NCBI RefSeq assembly: GCF_963666145.1 | Contig: NZ_OY762614.1 | Span: 4,578,501 to 4,642,500 of the forward strand | Reading direction: 5' to 3' | DNA: 64,000 nt | Source: an uncultured Desulfobacter sp. | GTDB taxonomy: Bacteria > Desulfobacterota > Desulfobacteria > Desulfobacterales > Desulfobacteraceae | In this document: one piece after another, positions 44,129-53,315 of the stretch | How positions within the stretch are numbered: the stretch's first letter is position 1 | Layout of the letters: every line of letters starts with the position of its first letter | Notes under the pieces: model-generated | What the model was told of the DNA's origin: nothing | What the model saw: the letters and a program-made list of their open reading frames with translations, nothing else | The model's database searches: none | Program-made: the position numbers and the translations under genes

Positions 44129-44722
44129 ATGAACTCCTTAAACAAAAATTTTAAAATTTTGGCGATGGTTTTTATTCTATCAATAGCTCTGAACGGTTAT
44201 GCGACCGGGACAGACCCTATCCCTTCTTCATGGTCTGAACCTGATCAGATACCCCTGGCCAGGGGTCAAACCGCTCAACAAGATTCTTCAGCTAAAAAAA
44301 TTGCCCTGTCCGGCGCCGCTCATCTGCTTAAAGATACCCGGATCGGTAAAAATCTGAATCAATACCGACGGCATTTGATTCGCAACGTTAGGTTTGAATA
44401 CCGCAAAACAATTGGCTCCAACTCCCCCGATGTCAGCAAACCCATTCCCCAGATCGCTCAAAGGAAAAACGATAAAAAAGAATCGCTAAAGTCCGTATCC
44501 TTTTCAGGAGAACTGGGTCCGAATCTCTCCCCGGTGGTTGAATTTAACTCCCGGCTGAATATCGTATATTTTTCTTCCGCGTTTGACCTGATAGACCATG
44601 AAGTGGAATGTGACATTTCAAGCCGCCCTGTGAACGAGTTTTTAGGCGGGAAGGCGGCTATCGGGTTTAGTTCTGACGGTGAAAAAACAGAGGCCTTAAT
44701 ACGCTTAAAATTTGATTTATAG
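44129..44722 (+). CDS. Exported hypothetical protein
   Basis: 197 residues from the ATG at 44129, which follows agaggaggattt; the frame continues upstream without an RBS. N-terminal signal sequence (hydrophobic I-L-A-M-V-F-I-L-S-I-A-L-N-G-Y-A). The mature protein is basic with a Lys/Arg-rich middle and ends in short beta strands (R-L-N-I-V-Y-F-S, A-A-I-G-F-S-S-D-G, A-L-I-R-L-K-F-D-L) such as occur in outer-membrane or surface proteins. No family recognised. Converges on the Pit transporter gene with a 40-bp gap. Confidence 0.65.
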   Translation: MNSLNKNFKILAMVFILSIALNGYATGTDPIPSSWSEPDQIPLARGQTAQQDSSAKKIALSGAAHLLKDTRIGKNLNQYRRHLIRNVRFEYRKTIGSNSPDVSKPIPQIAQRKNDKKESLKSVSFSGELGPNLSPVVEFNSRLNIVYFSSAFDLIDHEVECDISSRPVNEFLGGKAAIGFSSDGEKTEALIRLKFDL

Positions 44723-44762
44723 GCTTGATGGTTATATTCTTTCACATCTGAAAAGAGGTGTG

Positions 44763-47039
44763 TCAGTCCAAGCGCAGGTTTCTGCAGGCATTGCCACCGT
44801 CTTTTGAGGGCAGGGCCTCGTTAAAGATTTCAATCAGTTTGACGGTTTGCTTGGCCATCATAACGCAATTTCCGGAAATGGCGTAGTACATGATACTCAG
44901 ACGTGTTTTTGACGATTCTTCCCTGATTCTTGCAATCTGATTGGCATTGTATTCGTCCACGAGGTCACTGAGATAATGAAACCGCGCAGCAATATGTTGG
45001 CAGTCAACAATATCTTTTTTATTGAATGCAATTTCCGCCTGTTCGAGAATGTAAAGAATTTCTATTTTGATCTCCTTGAGTTCCTCTCTCTGAGCGGGCA
45101 AAAGACCCGTATGCCGGTTGGCTACATGTCTGGTAGACCTGATCACCGTGTCCCGGTATCCGTCGTTGAGTTTTTGAAGGCGCCGGATAATCTGGTAATA
45201 GTTGAACGATCCCTTGTGGTCCCCACGCTGCAAAAGCCGTAACACTTTAAAGATATTTGCAATGATGATGTTGCTGCGCACCTGGAACTGCTTAACCTTT
45301 TTGCGATGCCCTCTTAAGGCATCCAAATCCTCTTGGAACAATGCATCAAAAGCCGCTCCTAAGGAGAGCCTTATACCTTGGAGGTGAAGGGCAATGTGGT
45401 CAAATGTTGCGGAAACCGAAGACTGGAAATCGGTCACCTCTTCAAGGTTGTAAATGGTGATCTCCTCTTTGTCTTTTTCGCTGTCTTCATGGTATTTCTT
45501 ATTTCTACGGATCATAAAAAAGACAAAGACCATCAGGCCAACCACGCCGGGCATTTTAAGATAATAGATGATATTGCCGCTGATAAAAGAGACCGCAAAG
45601 GCAATAATGGCTGTCATAAACCAGCCGCCAATTACCGTTAAAACGCCGGTGACACGGTATACGGCGCTTTCCCTGCCCCAGGCTTGGTCGGAAAAGGATG
45701 ATCCCATTGCGACCATAAATGTTACGTAGGTGGTAGACAAAGGCAGTTTTAAGGATGTTGCCATGGAGACAACTGCAGATGCCACCATCAGATTCACAGA
45801 GGCACGCAGCAGATCAAAGGATGGTTTTTTTCTTTCTGCGTTACGGGTATTTTCGGAATTCGGGTTGATCCTTCTGGCCACAACCCTGCCGATGACAGGC
45901 GGCACAATGGCCTTGGCAGAGGTAAACAGGCTGTGGAATAGGTTGACAATGCGCCTGGACAGCCAGACGGATTCGAACCGTTCCATGCCTTCATCCTGCT
46001 GGCCTAAGCTGATTTCTGTCTCGGACACTGTCCTTGCCCTGCGTGATACCCATAAGGTTATTACCATGATGGCACCGGCAATGAGCATGATATAGGTCTG
46101 GGTATGGACTTTTCCCCCAAGTGCCCCCATGGTGATGTTCATGGGATCAGATGAGGCCAGTGCCGTTTTAAAGGCATGAATGCCTGCTAGGGGAACACCG
46201 ATAAAATTGACAAGATCGTTGGCTGCAAAGGCCATGGCCAAAGCAAACGTGCCCACAAGGACAATGGGCTTTAAAATATTTATGTCAAATACTGTGATGA
46301 GAATTTGAAGGATGATGGCCGAGATGACGAATATGCCGCCCATGATAATAAACGAGTGGCTTTTTATCCATGCCACCATTTGTGCATCCATGAACGTTGC
46401 CCCTTTGGCTCCTTTTACAAGGATGAAAAAGGTGATAACGGTGAGCGCGACACCCCCCCATAGCGCCCCGTAATGCTTCAGTCGTTTTTTATAATCAAAG
46501 GTGAAAATGAGTCTGGATATAAACTGAACCGTTGCGCCTGAAACAAATGCCACAAGAATGGATAATAATATGCCAAAGACAATGGTGATGGCTTTGGTGG
46601 AGTTGATATAATCCAGAAGACTCAAATCTGAATCTGCCTGGGCTGCAAGTTTTATCATGGATAAAGCCACGGCAGAGCCAAGCAGCTCAAATACAATGGA
46701 TACCGTCGTGGAGGTGGGTAGGCCATATGTGTTGAAAAGATCTAAAAGCAGGATGTCCGTGATCATGACCGCCAAAAATATGGTCAGAAGTTCGGGCATG
46801 GTAAAAAGTTCGGGATGAAAAATACCTTTTCTGGCAACTTCCATCATGCCTGCAGAAAAGGTTACACCGGTCAGAATACCGACACTTGCAATCAGCATAA
46901 TTATTTTAAAGGGGGCGGCCTTAGACCCGATGGAGGAGTTTAAAAAATTAACCGCGTCATTGGTCACCCCAACAATCAGGTCAAAAATTGCAAACAGAAT
47001 CAGCATTCCGACAATGGCATAGCACATTTCAATGCTCAT
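44763..47039 (-). CDS. Pit-family inorganic phosphate transporter fused to PhoU-like domain
   Basis: 758 residues. Residues ~5-510 form the Pit permease with two repeats carrying the G-x-x-N-D-A-V-N-F and A-x-A-A-N-D-L-V-N-F signatures and multiple membrane segments. A C-terminal ~230-residue helical region (from ~530), with long charged helices (E-E-V-T-D-F-Q-S-S-V then repeated heptads), looks like a PhoU-type domain, as found on some bacterial Pit proteins. It probably imports phosphate or another oxyanion coupled to ions. Alone on the minus strand with a 200-bp upstream region containing a small palindrome (47157-47176). Confidence 0.85.
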   Translation of the reverse strand: MSIEMCYAIVGMLILFAIFDLIVGVTNDAVNFLNSSIGSKAAPFKIIMLIASVGILTGVTFSAGMMEVARKGIFHPELFTMPELLTIFLAVMITDILLLDLFNTYGLPTSTTVSIVFELLGSAVALSMIKLAAQADSDLSLLDYINSTKAITIVFGILLSILVAFVSGATVQFISRLIFTFDYKKRLKHYGALWGGVALTVITFFILVKGAKGATFMDAQMVAWIKSHSFIIMGGIFVISAIILQILITVFDINILKPIVLVGTFALAMAFAANDLVNFIGVPLAGIHAFKTALASSDPMNITMGALGGKVHTQTYIMLIAGAIMVITLWVSRRARTVSETEISLGQQDEGMERFESVWLSRRIVNLFHSLFTSAKAIVPPVIGRVVARRINPNSENTRNAERKKPSFDLLRASVNLMVASAVVSMATSLKLPLSTTYVTFMVAMGSSFSDQAWGRESAVYRVTGVLTVIGGWFMTAIIAFAVSFISGNIIYYLKMPGVVGLMVFVFFMIRRNKKYHEDSEKDKEEITIYNLEEVTDFQSSVSATFDHIALHLQGIRLSLGAAFDALFQEDLDALRGHRKKVKQFQVRSNIIIANIFKVLRLLQRGDHKGSFNYYQIIRRLQKLNDGYRDTVIRSTRHVANRHTGLLPAQREELKEIKIEILYILEQAEIAFNKKDIVDCQHIAARFHYLSDLVDEYNANQIARIREESSKTRLSIMYYAISGNCVMMAKQTVKLIEIFNEALPSKDGGNACRNLRLD

Positions 47040-47156
47040 GATAGTTTAATTCCCTTTATGAAAGTTGGATATAGACGGGCCGGAGTAGGCCAGACCATTT
47101 TATTAGAATTGTAACCCTAACATTATGTTCATACTTTGCTAACATTTTGCTTCTTT

Positions 47157-47176
47157 ATAAGGTTTTTGAACCTTAT
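47157..47176. repeat. Perfect 8-bp palindrome ATAAGGTT-tttg-AACCTTAT
   Basis: Between rsmI and the pit transporter, 118 bp upstream of the latter. It may be the rsmI transcript end or an operator; it lacks a T-run on the minus strand. Confidence 0.4.
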
Positions 47177-47239
47177 TTGGCAAGGAGTTTATCAACCTTT
47201 TAAGGAGCTTATATGTTTAGCTGGGTTGCATACAATGGT

Positions 47240-48079
47240 TTATGATTGTTTTTTTATGGCCAAAATCATGTCGTAAGCCTCGGACTTCGGGCAGTTTGCA
47301 AGTCCTGCTATTTTTTTTGCAAGATCACCGGTTCGCATATTCTGGGTCAGACCGTCCATAATCATGGCTTCCATCTGTTCCGTAGATAACTCTACCCCCT
47401 GTTCATCCGCGCCTGCAATAAACAAAACGCATTCGCCTTTGATGCTCTCCCTGTTTTCAAGGGCGCGGAGAATAGAAGAAAGAGGGCCGCGAATAAACTC
47501 CTCATACTGTTTTGTCAATTCCCTGGCAAAGCAGGCCTGGCGATCGCCAAGTGCTGTTATGGCCGAAGAAATCAGCTGGACAACGCGCCGGGGGGACTCA
47601 TAAAATATCAGTGTGGCTTTGTGATGTGCGGCATCATTGAGAAAGCTGTTCAGTCTACCCTGTTTTCTGGGCGCAAAACCCAGGAACATAAAGGTGTCTG
47701 TGGGCAGTCCGGAGGCGCTCAATCCGGCGATGGCGGCACTGCATCCGGGAACAGGCACAATGCGAATCTCTTTTTCCTGGGCCAAGGAGACCAGACGGTA
47801 ACCGGGATCTGAGATCAAGGGGGTGCCGGCATCGCTGATCAGGGCGATATTGGTGCCGTTTTCAAGGCGCTGGATCAGGTCCTGGGCTTTTGCGATTTCA
47901 TTGTGTTCGTGGCAGGCAATTGTGGGTGTTGTGATGCCGTAATGAACGAGTAGTTTTTTTGAATGCCGGGTATCTTCGGCGGCAATCAGATCCACTTCCT
48001 TTAGAATACGTACGGCTCGAAATGTTATATCCTCAAGATTGCCTAAAGGGGTTGCTACAATATAAAGTGTGCCGGCCAT
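47240..48079 (-). CDS. rsmI: 16S rRNA (cytidine(1402)-2'-O)-methyltransferase
   Basis: 279 residues from the ATG at 48079 (M-A-G-T-L-Y-I-V-A-T-P-L-G-N), with aagga 9 bp upstream; an ATG three codons earlier has no usable RBS. SAM-binding SUMT-fold signatures: A-T-P-L-G-N-L-E-D-I, A-E-D-T-R, S-D-A-G-T-P-L-I-S-D-P-G and F-Y-E-S-P-R-R. Last gene of the minus-strand translation cluster; yraN ends 2 bp before it. Confidence 0.93.
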   Translation of the reverse strand: MAGTLYIVATPLGNLEDITFRAVRILKEVDLIAAEDTRHSKKLLVHYGITTPTIACHEHNEIAKAQDLIQRLENGTNIALISDAGTPLISDPGYRLVSLAQEKEIRIVPVPGCSAAIAGLSASGLPTDTFMFLGFAPRKQGRLNSFLNDAAHHKATLIFYESPRRVVQLISSAITALGDRQACFARELTKQYEEFIRGPLSSILRALENRESIKGECVLFIAGADEQGVELSTEQMEAMIMDGLTQNMRTGDLAKKIAGLANCPKSEAYDMILAIKKQS

Positions 48080-48081
48080 TG

Positions 48082-48456
48082 TCAGCATCCTTGGAAGGCG
48101 TTGGGAATCACGGTGATGTCACAGTCGGTGTGTGAACTGTCCTTGTATAACACTTCCACCACATCAAATCGCAACCGGGTATTGGTAATTCTTTCTCGGC
48201 TCAAGTAATATTGGGCACCCGTGATAATTTTTTTTTGCTTGGCTATAGTGACTGCTTCCCTGGGCAACCCTTTTTTTACGCCGGTTCGGGTCTTAACTTC
48301 TACAAAGCACAGTGTTTGCCCATCCTTTGCAATAATATCGATTTCAAACTGCGGGGTCGAATAATTGGCGGCCAATAGTTTGTAGCCCCGGGACAAAAGA
48401 TATTTCCGGGCAGCGGCTTCTCCTTTTCTGCCAAGCTGTTTTCCCCCAAGGCTCAT
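48082..48456 (-). CDS. YraN (UPF0102) family nuclease-like protein
   Basis: 124 residues with the restriction-endonuclease-like fold typical of YraN: G-E-x-A-A near the start, the active-site-like D at ~39 (F-E-I-D-I-I-A-K-D) and E-V-K-T-R at ~55. Usually clustered with rnhB and rsmI, as here. Overlaps rnhB by 4 bp and contains a frame complete from ATG to TGA. Biochemical role unsettled; a DNA-uptake or repair function has been proposed for the family. Confidence 0.9.
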   Translation of the reverse strand: MSLGGKQLGRKGEAAARKYLLSRGYKLLAANYSTPQFEIDIIAKDGQTLCFVEVKTRTGVKKGLPREAVTIAKQKKIITGAQYYLSRERITNTRLRFDVVEVLYKDSSHTDCDITVIPNAFQGC

Positions 48457-49079
48457 ATGTCCTTTACACCCTTGAAGCTTTTACGATGAATCGGGCAGGG
48501 ACCATGGGTCAGGATTGCCTCTTTGTGGGCTTTGGTTGGATAGCCTTTGTGGCCTTTAAGGCCGTACTGGGGGTATAGCGAGTCAAGGTCTGCCATGATC
48601 CGGTCCCGCGTGACCTTGGCTAAAATAGAGGCTGCGGCAATGGAGAGGCTCAAAGCATCCCCTTTAATAACACTGCGCTGATCTATGGTGGTGTCGATGG
48701 TGAAGTTCCCGTCAATCAACAGAAAATCCGGTGTCATCTGAAGCTTTTCAACAGCCCGTTTCATGGAAAGCAGTGAGGCCTGCAGGATATTAATCCGGTC
48801 AATTTCCTCATGATCGGCTATGCCGATGCCAAAGGCAACGGCCTGGGCTTGGATCACAGGAAAAAGCGCTTCCCTTTTTTTTTCGGAAAGCTTTTTAGAA
48901 TCATTGATGCCCGGGACATTAAATGTTTCGGGCAGAACGACCGCCGCAGACACGACGGGGCCGGCAAGGGGTCCCCTGCCGGCCTCATCAACGCCCGCAA
49001 CCATTTTATATCCACTCGATCTGGCCTGTTTTTCAAAAGCCAGCATGTCGGGGGGCAGGTTGCCGTGGATATTAGGCAA
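48453..49079 (-). CDS. rnhB: Ribonuclease HII
   Basis: 208 residues. It removes ribonucleotides from DNA. Catalytic pattern: V-D-E-A-G-R-G-P-L-A-G-P-V (Asp-Glu near 30), I-D-G near 125 and S-I-A-A-S-I-L-A-K-V-T-R-D. C-terminal Y-P-T-K-A-H is characteristic. The first codons overlap the last 8 bp of rplS. Downstream yraN overlaps by 4 bp, so the two are translationally coupled. Confidence 0.94.
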   Translation of the reverse strand: MPNIHGNLPPDMLAFEKQARSSGYKMVAGVDEAGRGPLAGPVVSAAVVLPETFNVPGINDSKKLSEKKREALFPVIQAQAVAFGIGIADHEEIDRINILQASLLSMKRAVEKLQMTPDFLLIDGNFTIDTTIDQRSVIKGDALSLSIAAASILAKVTRDRIMADLDSLYPQYGLKGHKGYPTKAHKEAILTHGPCPIHRKSFKGVKDI

Positions 49080-49425
49080 AGCGTTTTTCTTTGATTCTTG
49101 CAGCTTTGCCGCGCAGATTTCTCAGATAGTAAAGCTTGGATCTTCTTACACGTCCCCGGGTAACCACTTCAATTTGGTCAATGGCAGGGGAATACAGGGG
49201 GAAAATTCTTTCAACGCCGACGCCGCCTGAAATTTTTCTAACGGTGAACCGGGCACTGGAAAGACCCTTGGTTTTTTTGATAACAACGCCCTGGAAAACC
49301 TGGATACGTTCTTTTTCACCTTCCCTGATTTTTACATGAACCTTTATGGTATCCCCGGAGTCGAATTCCGGGATGTCAAGGCGCATCTGTTCTCTTTCAA
49401 TTTTTTGGATTAGGTTTGCTGTCAT
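49072..49425 (-). CDS. rplS: 50S ribosomal protein L19
   Basis: 117 residues with the classic L19 pattern: F-x-S-G-D-T-I-K-V-H-V-K-I, R-I-Q-V-F-Q-G-V-V-I, F-T-V-R-K-I-S-x-G-V-G-V-E-R-I-F-P, and the basic C-terminal L-Y-Y-L-R-N-L-R-G-K-A-A-R-I-K-E-K. It sits at the 30S-50S interface. Follows the SPOUT gene after 18 bp, with aaggaac upstream of the ATG. Confidence 0.96.
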   Translation of the reverse strand: MTANLIQKIEREQMRLDIPEFDSGDTIKVHVKIREGEKERIQVFQGVVIKKTKGLSSARFTVRKISGGVGVERIFPLYSPAIDQIEVVTRGRVRRSKLYYLRNLRGKAARIKEKRFA

Positions 49426-49443
49426 TTTTTGTTCCTTCTATTT

Positions 49444-50001
49444 TCAGCTGTTTATTAATCTGTCTAAATATATGGACACTGCGGACCGGACGCTCAGATG
49501 ATTATATGATCCTGAACCCCGTATGGGTTCCAGGATGTGGTCACACTGGTCTATCACTTCCGGTGCCAGTCCCCAAGCCGTACCAAATACAAGCACGTGG
49601 GGGGTGTTCCCTTTTAATTCCTGTCCAAGCGCTTTGCAACTGCGTGTGGCGCATTGGCTGTTGGCGCTGGTAGCCACCTTTACAACCTTTTCGCCCTGTT
49701 CATGTTCTATATCAGTGCAAACGGCTTCAAAACTATCTGCCACCCTGACCCGCTCCAGGGCGGACTTTCGTGCCGGATTGACCCTTCCCCCGTGCCCATG
49801 GGTCCAGTGATCCATAATCTGGACGGCCAAGGTCTTTTGGTCTTCATAGGGCGTAACCACATAATAGGCCTTTACCCCAAATGTCCGGCCTGCTCTGGCA
49901 ATGTCGTGCAGGTCCATGTTGGTCAGGGCTGATCCTGTGATCAGTCCGTTTTTATTGACCACCGGGTAGTGGATCAATGCCAGGTAAATCGGTGTGCTCA
50001 T
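49444..50001 (-). CDS. SPOUT-class RNA methyltransferase next to trmD
   Basis: 185 residues. It carries the deep trefoil-knot elements of the SPOUT superfamily: a central V-L-V-F-G-T-A-W-G-L strand followed by E-V-I-D-Q-C-D and a C-terminal G-S-G-S-Y-N-H-L-S-V-R-S-A-V-S-I-Y-L-D-R. Proteins of this type (Pfam tRNA/RNA methyltransferase group 4) lie between trmD and rplS in deltaproteobacteria. Substrate RNA unknown. The start overlaps the trmD stop by 4 bp (ATGA). Confidence 0.8.
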   Translation of the reverse strand: MSTPIYLALIHYPVVNKNGLITGSALTNMDLHDIARAGRTFGVKAYYVVTPYEDQKTLAVQIMDHWTHGHGGRVNPARKSALERVRVADSFEAVCTDIEHEQGEKVVKVATSANSQCATRSCKALGQELKGNTPHVLVFGTAWGLAPEVIDQCDHILEPIRGSGSYNHLSVRSAVSIYLDRLINS

Positions 50002-50750
50002 TTATGGATTAATGCCTCAAGTTCCCGGCACCACTGCCGCAAAATTTCTTTTTCTTCGTTGTCCGGCATCCGGGTGTCAAACAGGTCCGGGCGCTTGATA
50101 AAGGTTCGTTCCAAAGCCGAACGCCTGCGCCACTGCCGGATTTTTTCATGGTTCCCGGACAGAAGAACCCCGGGGACGGCTACGTCCTCGTATGTTTCAG
50201 GCCTGGTGTACTGGGCATATTCCAACCGGTTGTCCATAAATGACTCGCATTGGGATGATTCATTGCTCCCAAGCACCCCGGGAATCATTCTGGCCACGGC
50301 ATCAATCACTGCCATGGCACCAATTTCTCCGCCTGTCATCACAAAATCCCCAACGCAGATCTCCTCATCCACCTGGCGGCTGTAGACCCGTTCGTCAATA
50401 CCCTCGTACCGGCCGCAAATCAGAATCAAGTCCCGGCATTCTTCTGCAAGTTCACAGGCCCGGGCCTGGGTAAAGGGGTTGCCCTGGGGACTTAAGCACA
50501 CCACCCGGGGATTGTCTGCATTATGTCTGGCTGACGCAATGGCCTTTTCCAAAGGCCCCGGCATCATTACCATGCCGCTTCCGCCGCCGTAGGGGCGGTC
50601 ATCCACCGTGTTATGCCGATCTGTGGCAAAATCCCGGATATTAATGCTGTCTGCGCTGATTACCCCACGGGTCAAGGCACGGGCCATGATGCCGTTGGCA
50701 AAAAAAGCATCCAGAAATTCCGGAAACAATGTTAATACGGTAAACTTCAT
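49998..50750 (-). CDS. trmD: tRNA (guanine(37)-N1)-methyltransferase
   Basis: 250 residues from ATG 50750 (M-K-F-T-V-L-T-L-F-P-E-F); a TTG two codons upstream is an alternative. TrmD knot motifs: P-Y-G-G-G-S-G-M-V-M, C-G-R-Y-E-G-I-D-E-R-V, G-D-F-V-M-T-G-G-E, and the C-terminal Y-T-R-P-E...V-P-x-V-L-L-S-G-N-H. It makes m1G37, preventing +1 frameshifting. 8 bp after rimM. Confidence 0.95.
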   Translation of the reverse strand: MKFTVLTLFPEFLDAFFANGIMARALTRGVISADSINIRDFATDRHNTVDDRPYGGGSGMVMMPGPLEKAIASARHNADNPRVVCLSPQGNPFTQARACELAEECRDLILICGRYEGIDERVYSRQVDEEICVGDFVMTGGEIGAMAVIDAVARMIPGVLGSNESSQCESFMDNRLEYAQYTRPETYEDVAVPGVLLSGNHEKIRQWRRRSALERTFIKRPDLFDTRMPDNEEKEILRQWCRELEALIHK

Positions 50751-50758
50751 GACCAAAA

Positions 50759-51301
50759 TCAGTCCGTGGCAAATCCTTCGGGCAACTGGGTGGTGATGAC
50801 GCCGGTCTCAAGGTTTATATCCTTGATGAACGCTTCGTTCACGGGGATCAGGGTTTCCTGTTTCCCCTGGGGCGTTTTTCCTGTGACCACCAGGATATCA
50901 TCTGCACCCGTGGGAAAAAGCCGGTCAACTTTTCCAAGTTTCCCCTCACAGGTATCCACCACCGTCAAGCCAATCAAATCCTGCCAGTACCAGGTGTCTT
51001 CATCCAGGTCCGGCAGGTTGGCCTTGTTCACCAGGACAATGTTGCCCACAAGTGCTTCCGAGGCGTCCCGGGTTGTGACCCCTTCAAGGGTTAGCATTAC
51101 CCCTTTTTTATAGCTGCCGGTTTTCGTGATGATATATTCGCGACCGGCACCATGGCGGTCTTCCTCGTTTTTGAGCGTCACGGCAAGTCCAGGGGTAAAG
51201 GTGTCGGGCGACTGGGCCCAGGACCACACCTTCACATTCCCCTTAAGACCGTGAACGCCCGTGACCTTACCGATGGTCAGCCAGGTGTCCGAAGCTTCCA
51301 T
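50759..51301 (-). CDS. rimM: Ribosome maturation factor RimM
   Basis: 180 residues. N-terminal domain I-G-K-V-T-G-V-H-G-L-K-G-N-V-K-V and a C-terminal PRC-barrel (Y-W-Q-D-L-I-G-L-x-V with L-I-P, N-E-A-F-I). It assists 30S head assembly with S19. The rpsP-khpA-rimM-trmD order is the usual one. Start spacing of 4 bp from khpA. Confidence 0.94.
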   Translation of the reverse strand: MEASDTWLTIGKVTGVHGLKGNVKVWSWAQSPDTFTPGLAVTLKNEEDRHGAGREYIITKTGSYKKGVMLTLEGVTTRDASEALVGNIVLVNKANLPDLDEDTWYWQDLIGLTVVDTCEGKLGKVDRLFPTGADDILVVTGKTPQGKQETLIPVNEAFIKDINLETGVITTQLPEGFATD

Positions 51302-51305
51302 GGAA

Positions 51306-51536
51306 CTACTCGATGATTTCCAGTACCGTGCGTTTTTTCATTTTTGTGGCCGCGGCACTCAGGATTGTTCGCATGGCCCTAGCTGATCTGCCCTGTTTTC
51401 CGATAACCTTGCCCAGGTCTTCCTTTGCCACTTTGAGTTCAAGCACGGAAGTCTGGTCACCTGTTACTTCGGATACCTGAACCTCATCAGGATTGTCTAC
51501 CAATGCCTTTGCTAAATACTCAATCAGCTCTTTCAT
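51306..51536 (-). CDS. khpA: KH-domain RNA-binding protein KhpA (YlqC family)
   Basis: 76 residues made of one KH domain: L-E-L-K-V-A-K-E-D-L-G-K-V-I-G-K-Q-G-R-S-A-R-A-M-R, with the G-K-x-G-R-x RNA-binding loop intact. Family members bind rRNA/mRNA and affect ribosome biogenesis. Between rpsP (82 bp upstream) and rimM (4 bp downstream). RBS taggagatg. Confidence 0.93.
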   Translation of the reverse strand: MKELIEYLAKALVDNPDEVQVSEVTGDQTSVLELKVAKEDLGKVIGKQGRSARAMRTILSAAATKMKKRTVLEIIE

Positions 51537-51618
51537 AAAAACATCTCCTAATAAATGACATAAGGGGGCCGGCTGTTTTTCAAGGCGTGTCCAGCGGTTC
51601 TGTTTTTTTAAGATATCC

Positions 51619-51873
51619 TTAAGCAGAAACGCTTTCAGGGCTCTGTTTTTTAAGGATGCTTTTTACGGTTGTAGAGGGAATTGCACCCTGTTCCAGCCAG
51701 TACTGCACCCGATCTTGTTTCAGGGTAATAACAGCCGGATCCTTCATGGGATCATAGGTGCCTACGGCTTCAAGGAACTTGCCGTCCCTGGGAGCCTGGA
51801 TATCAGCGGCTACGATTCTGTAAAAGGGTTTCTTTTTGGTGCCTTTACGGGTGAGTCTGAGTTTTACTGCCAT
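51619..51873 (-). CDS. rpsP: 30S ribosomal protein S16
   Basis: 84 residues: M-A-V-K-L-R-L-T-R-K-G-x-K-K-K-P-F-Y-R-I-V-x-A-D at the N-terminus and the conserved Y-D-P...Q-Y-W-L-E-Q-G-A-x-P-S. Standard length and opens the ribosomal part of the cluster, 15 bp after ffh. The C-terminus (V-K-S-I-L-K-K-Q) is normal. Confidence 0.96.
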   Translation of the reverse strand: MAVKLRLTRKGTKKKPFYRIVAADIQAPRDGKFLEAVGTYDPMKDPAVITLKQDRVQYWLEQGAIPSTTVKSILKKQSPESVSA

Positions 51874-51888
51874 AGTTTTTGTTTCTCC

Positions 51889-53214
51889 TTAGAATGGAAG
51901 CATGCCACGAAGGTTTTTCATGCCGCCTTTATTAAATTTTTTCATCATTTTCATAGACTGGGTGTAGCCTTTGAGCAATTTATTCACATCCTGCACCGAT
52001 GTTCCCGAACCCAGGGCAATCCGTCTTTTGCGGGACGCTTTGATGATTGCATGCTGGGCGCGTTCATCCGGTGTCATGGAGTTGATAATTGCTTCAAGTT
52101 TTACAAATTCTTTATCATCAATGTTCAAATCTTTGAGCATCTTTTTATTTACCCCGGGCAACATGCCCAAAAGGTCCTTTATGGAACCCATTTTGCGAAC
52201 CTGGTACATCTGATTTTTAAAATCTTCCAGGGTAAACTGATTTTTTCTAAATTTCTTTTCAAGGGCCTCGGCCTCTTTCTGGTCAACCGCTTCCACTGCC
52301 TTTTCAATAAAAGAGAGGGTGTCTCCCATGCCGAGAATCCTGGAAGACATGCGATCCGGATGAAAAGGCTCAAGGGCTGTGCTTTTTTCTCCCACACCGA
52401 TGAATTTCAATGGCTTGCCTGTCACCGCTTTGATGGACAGGGCCGCACCGCCACGGGCATCACCGTCCATCTTGGTGAGTACAAAGCCTGAAATATCCAG
52501 CCGTTTGTCAAATTCACCGGCAATGTTCACCGCATCCTGGCCGGTCATGGCATCTGCCACCAGCAGGGTCTCTGTCGGATTGATGCCTTTTTTGATCTCT
52601 TCAAGCTCGGCCATGAGCGCATCATCCAGGTGCAAGCGCCCTGCAGTGTCAATGAGCAGGGTGTCACAGCCAAGATCCCTGGCTGCAAGTTTTGCATCCT
52701 GGCAGATCTTGAGCGGCTTCATGTCGGTTGTGGATGCAAAGACCGGTACATCCATCTGTTTGCCCAGCTTGGTCAGCTGGTCAATGGCTGCCGGACGGTA
52801 CACATCCACAGGCACAAGATAGGGTTTCCTGCCCATTTTGCGCAGAAAATTAGCCAGCTTGCCCGCTGTGGTCGTCTTGCCTGAACCCTGCAATCCCACC
52901 AGCATGATGGCCGTTGCCCCGGTGGTGGCAAAGTTCAGTTCCTGGTGGGTGGAGCCCATCATCTTTGTAAATTCTTCATTTACAATCTTGATGACCTGCT
53001 GGCCCGGCGTCAGGCTTTGCATGACCTCCTGGCCAAGGGCTCGCGCCTTTATATCTGAAATGACATTTTTTGCAACCTTATAATTGACATCGGCTTCCAG
53101 AAGTGCCAATCTGACTTGTTTTAAGCCGTCTTCAATGTTGTTCTCGGTAAGGGTCCCGTGTCCTTTAAGTTTTTTAAATACAGAATCCAGCCGGTCGCTC
53201 AAATTGTCAAACAT
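51889..53214 (-). CDS. ffh: Signal recognition particle protein Ffh
   Basis: 441 residues from ATG 53214 (M-F-D-N-L-S-D-R-L); TTG at 53220 is an alternative start. NG domain with the P-loop G-L-Q-G-S-G-K-T-T-T-A, D-T-A-G-R-L, T-K-M-D-G-D-A-R-G-G; M domain from ~300 with S-R-K-R-R-I-A-L-G-S-G and a methionine-rich tail (M-K-M-M-K-K-F-N-K-G-G-M). It targets nascent membrane proteins to FtsY. First gene of the minus-strand cluster. Confidence 0.96.
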   Translation of the reverse strand: MFDNLSDRLDSVFKKLKGHGTLTENNIEDGLKQVRLALLEADVNYKVAKNVISDIKARALGQEVMQSLTPGQQVIKIVNEEFTKMMGSTHQELNFATTGATAIMLVGLQGSGKTTTAGKLANFLRKMGRKPYLVPVDVYRPAAIDQLTKLGKQMDVPVFASTTDMKPLKICQDAKLAARDLGCDTLLIDTAGRLHLDDALMAELEEIKKGINPTETLLVADAMTGQDAVNIAGEFDKRLDISGFVLTKMDGDARGGAALSIKAVTGKPLKFIGVGEKSTALEPFHPDRMSSRILGMGDTLSFIEKAVEAVDQKEAEALEKKFRKNQFTLEDFKNQMYQVRKMGSIKDLLGMLPGVNKKMLKDLNIDDKEFVKLEAIINSMTPDERAQHAIIKASRKRRIALGSGTSVQDVNKLLKGYTQSMKMMKKFNKGGMKNLRGMLPF

Positions 53215-53315
53215 GTGCAAGATAACCTTTTCGTCAGTGTCAAATCAAATCATTGAATTTAAAAAAAAATCCGTGTAATGTCAAGAAAATAATATAAAAT
53301 ATGCAGGTGTGAACG

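Noticed and set aside
44723..44762. CACATCT-gaaa-AGAGGTG hairpin between convergent genes
   Set aside because: Has an internal mismatch and no T-run on either strand; too weak to call as a terminator.
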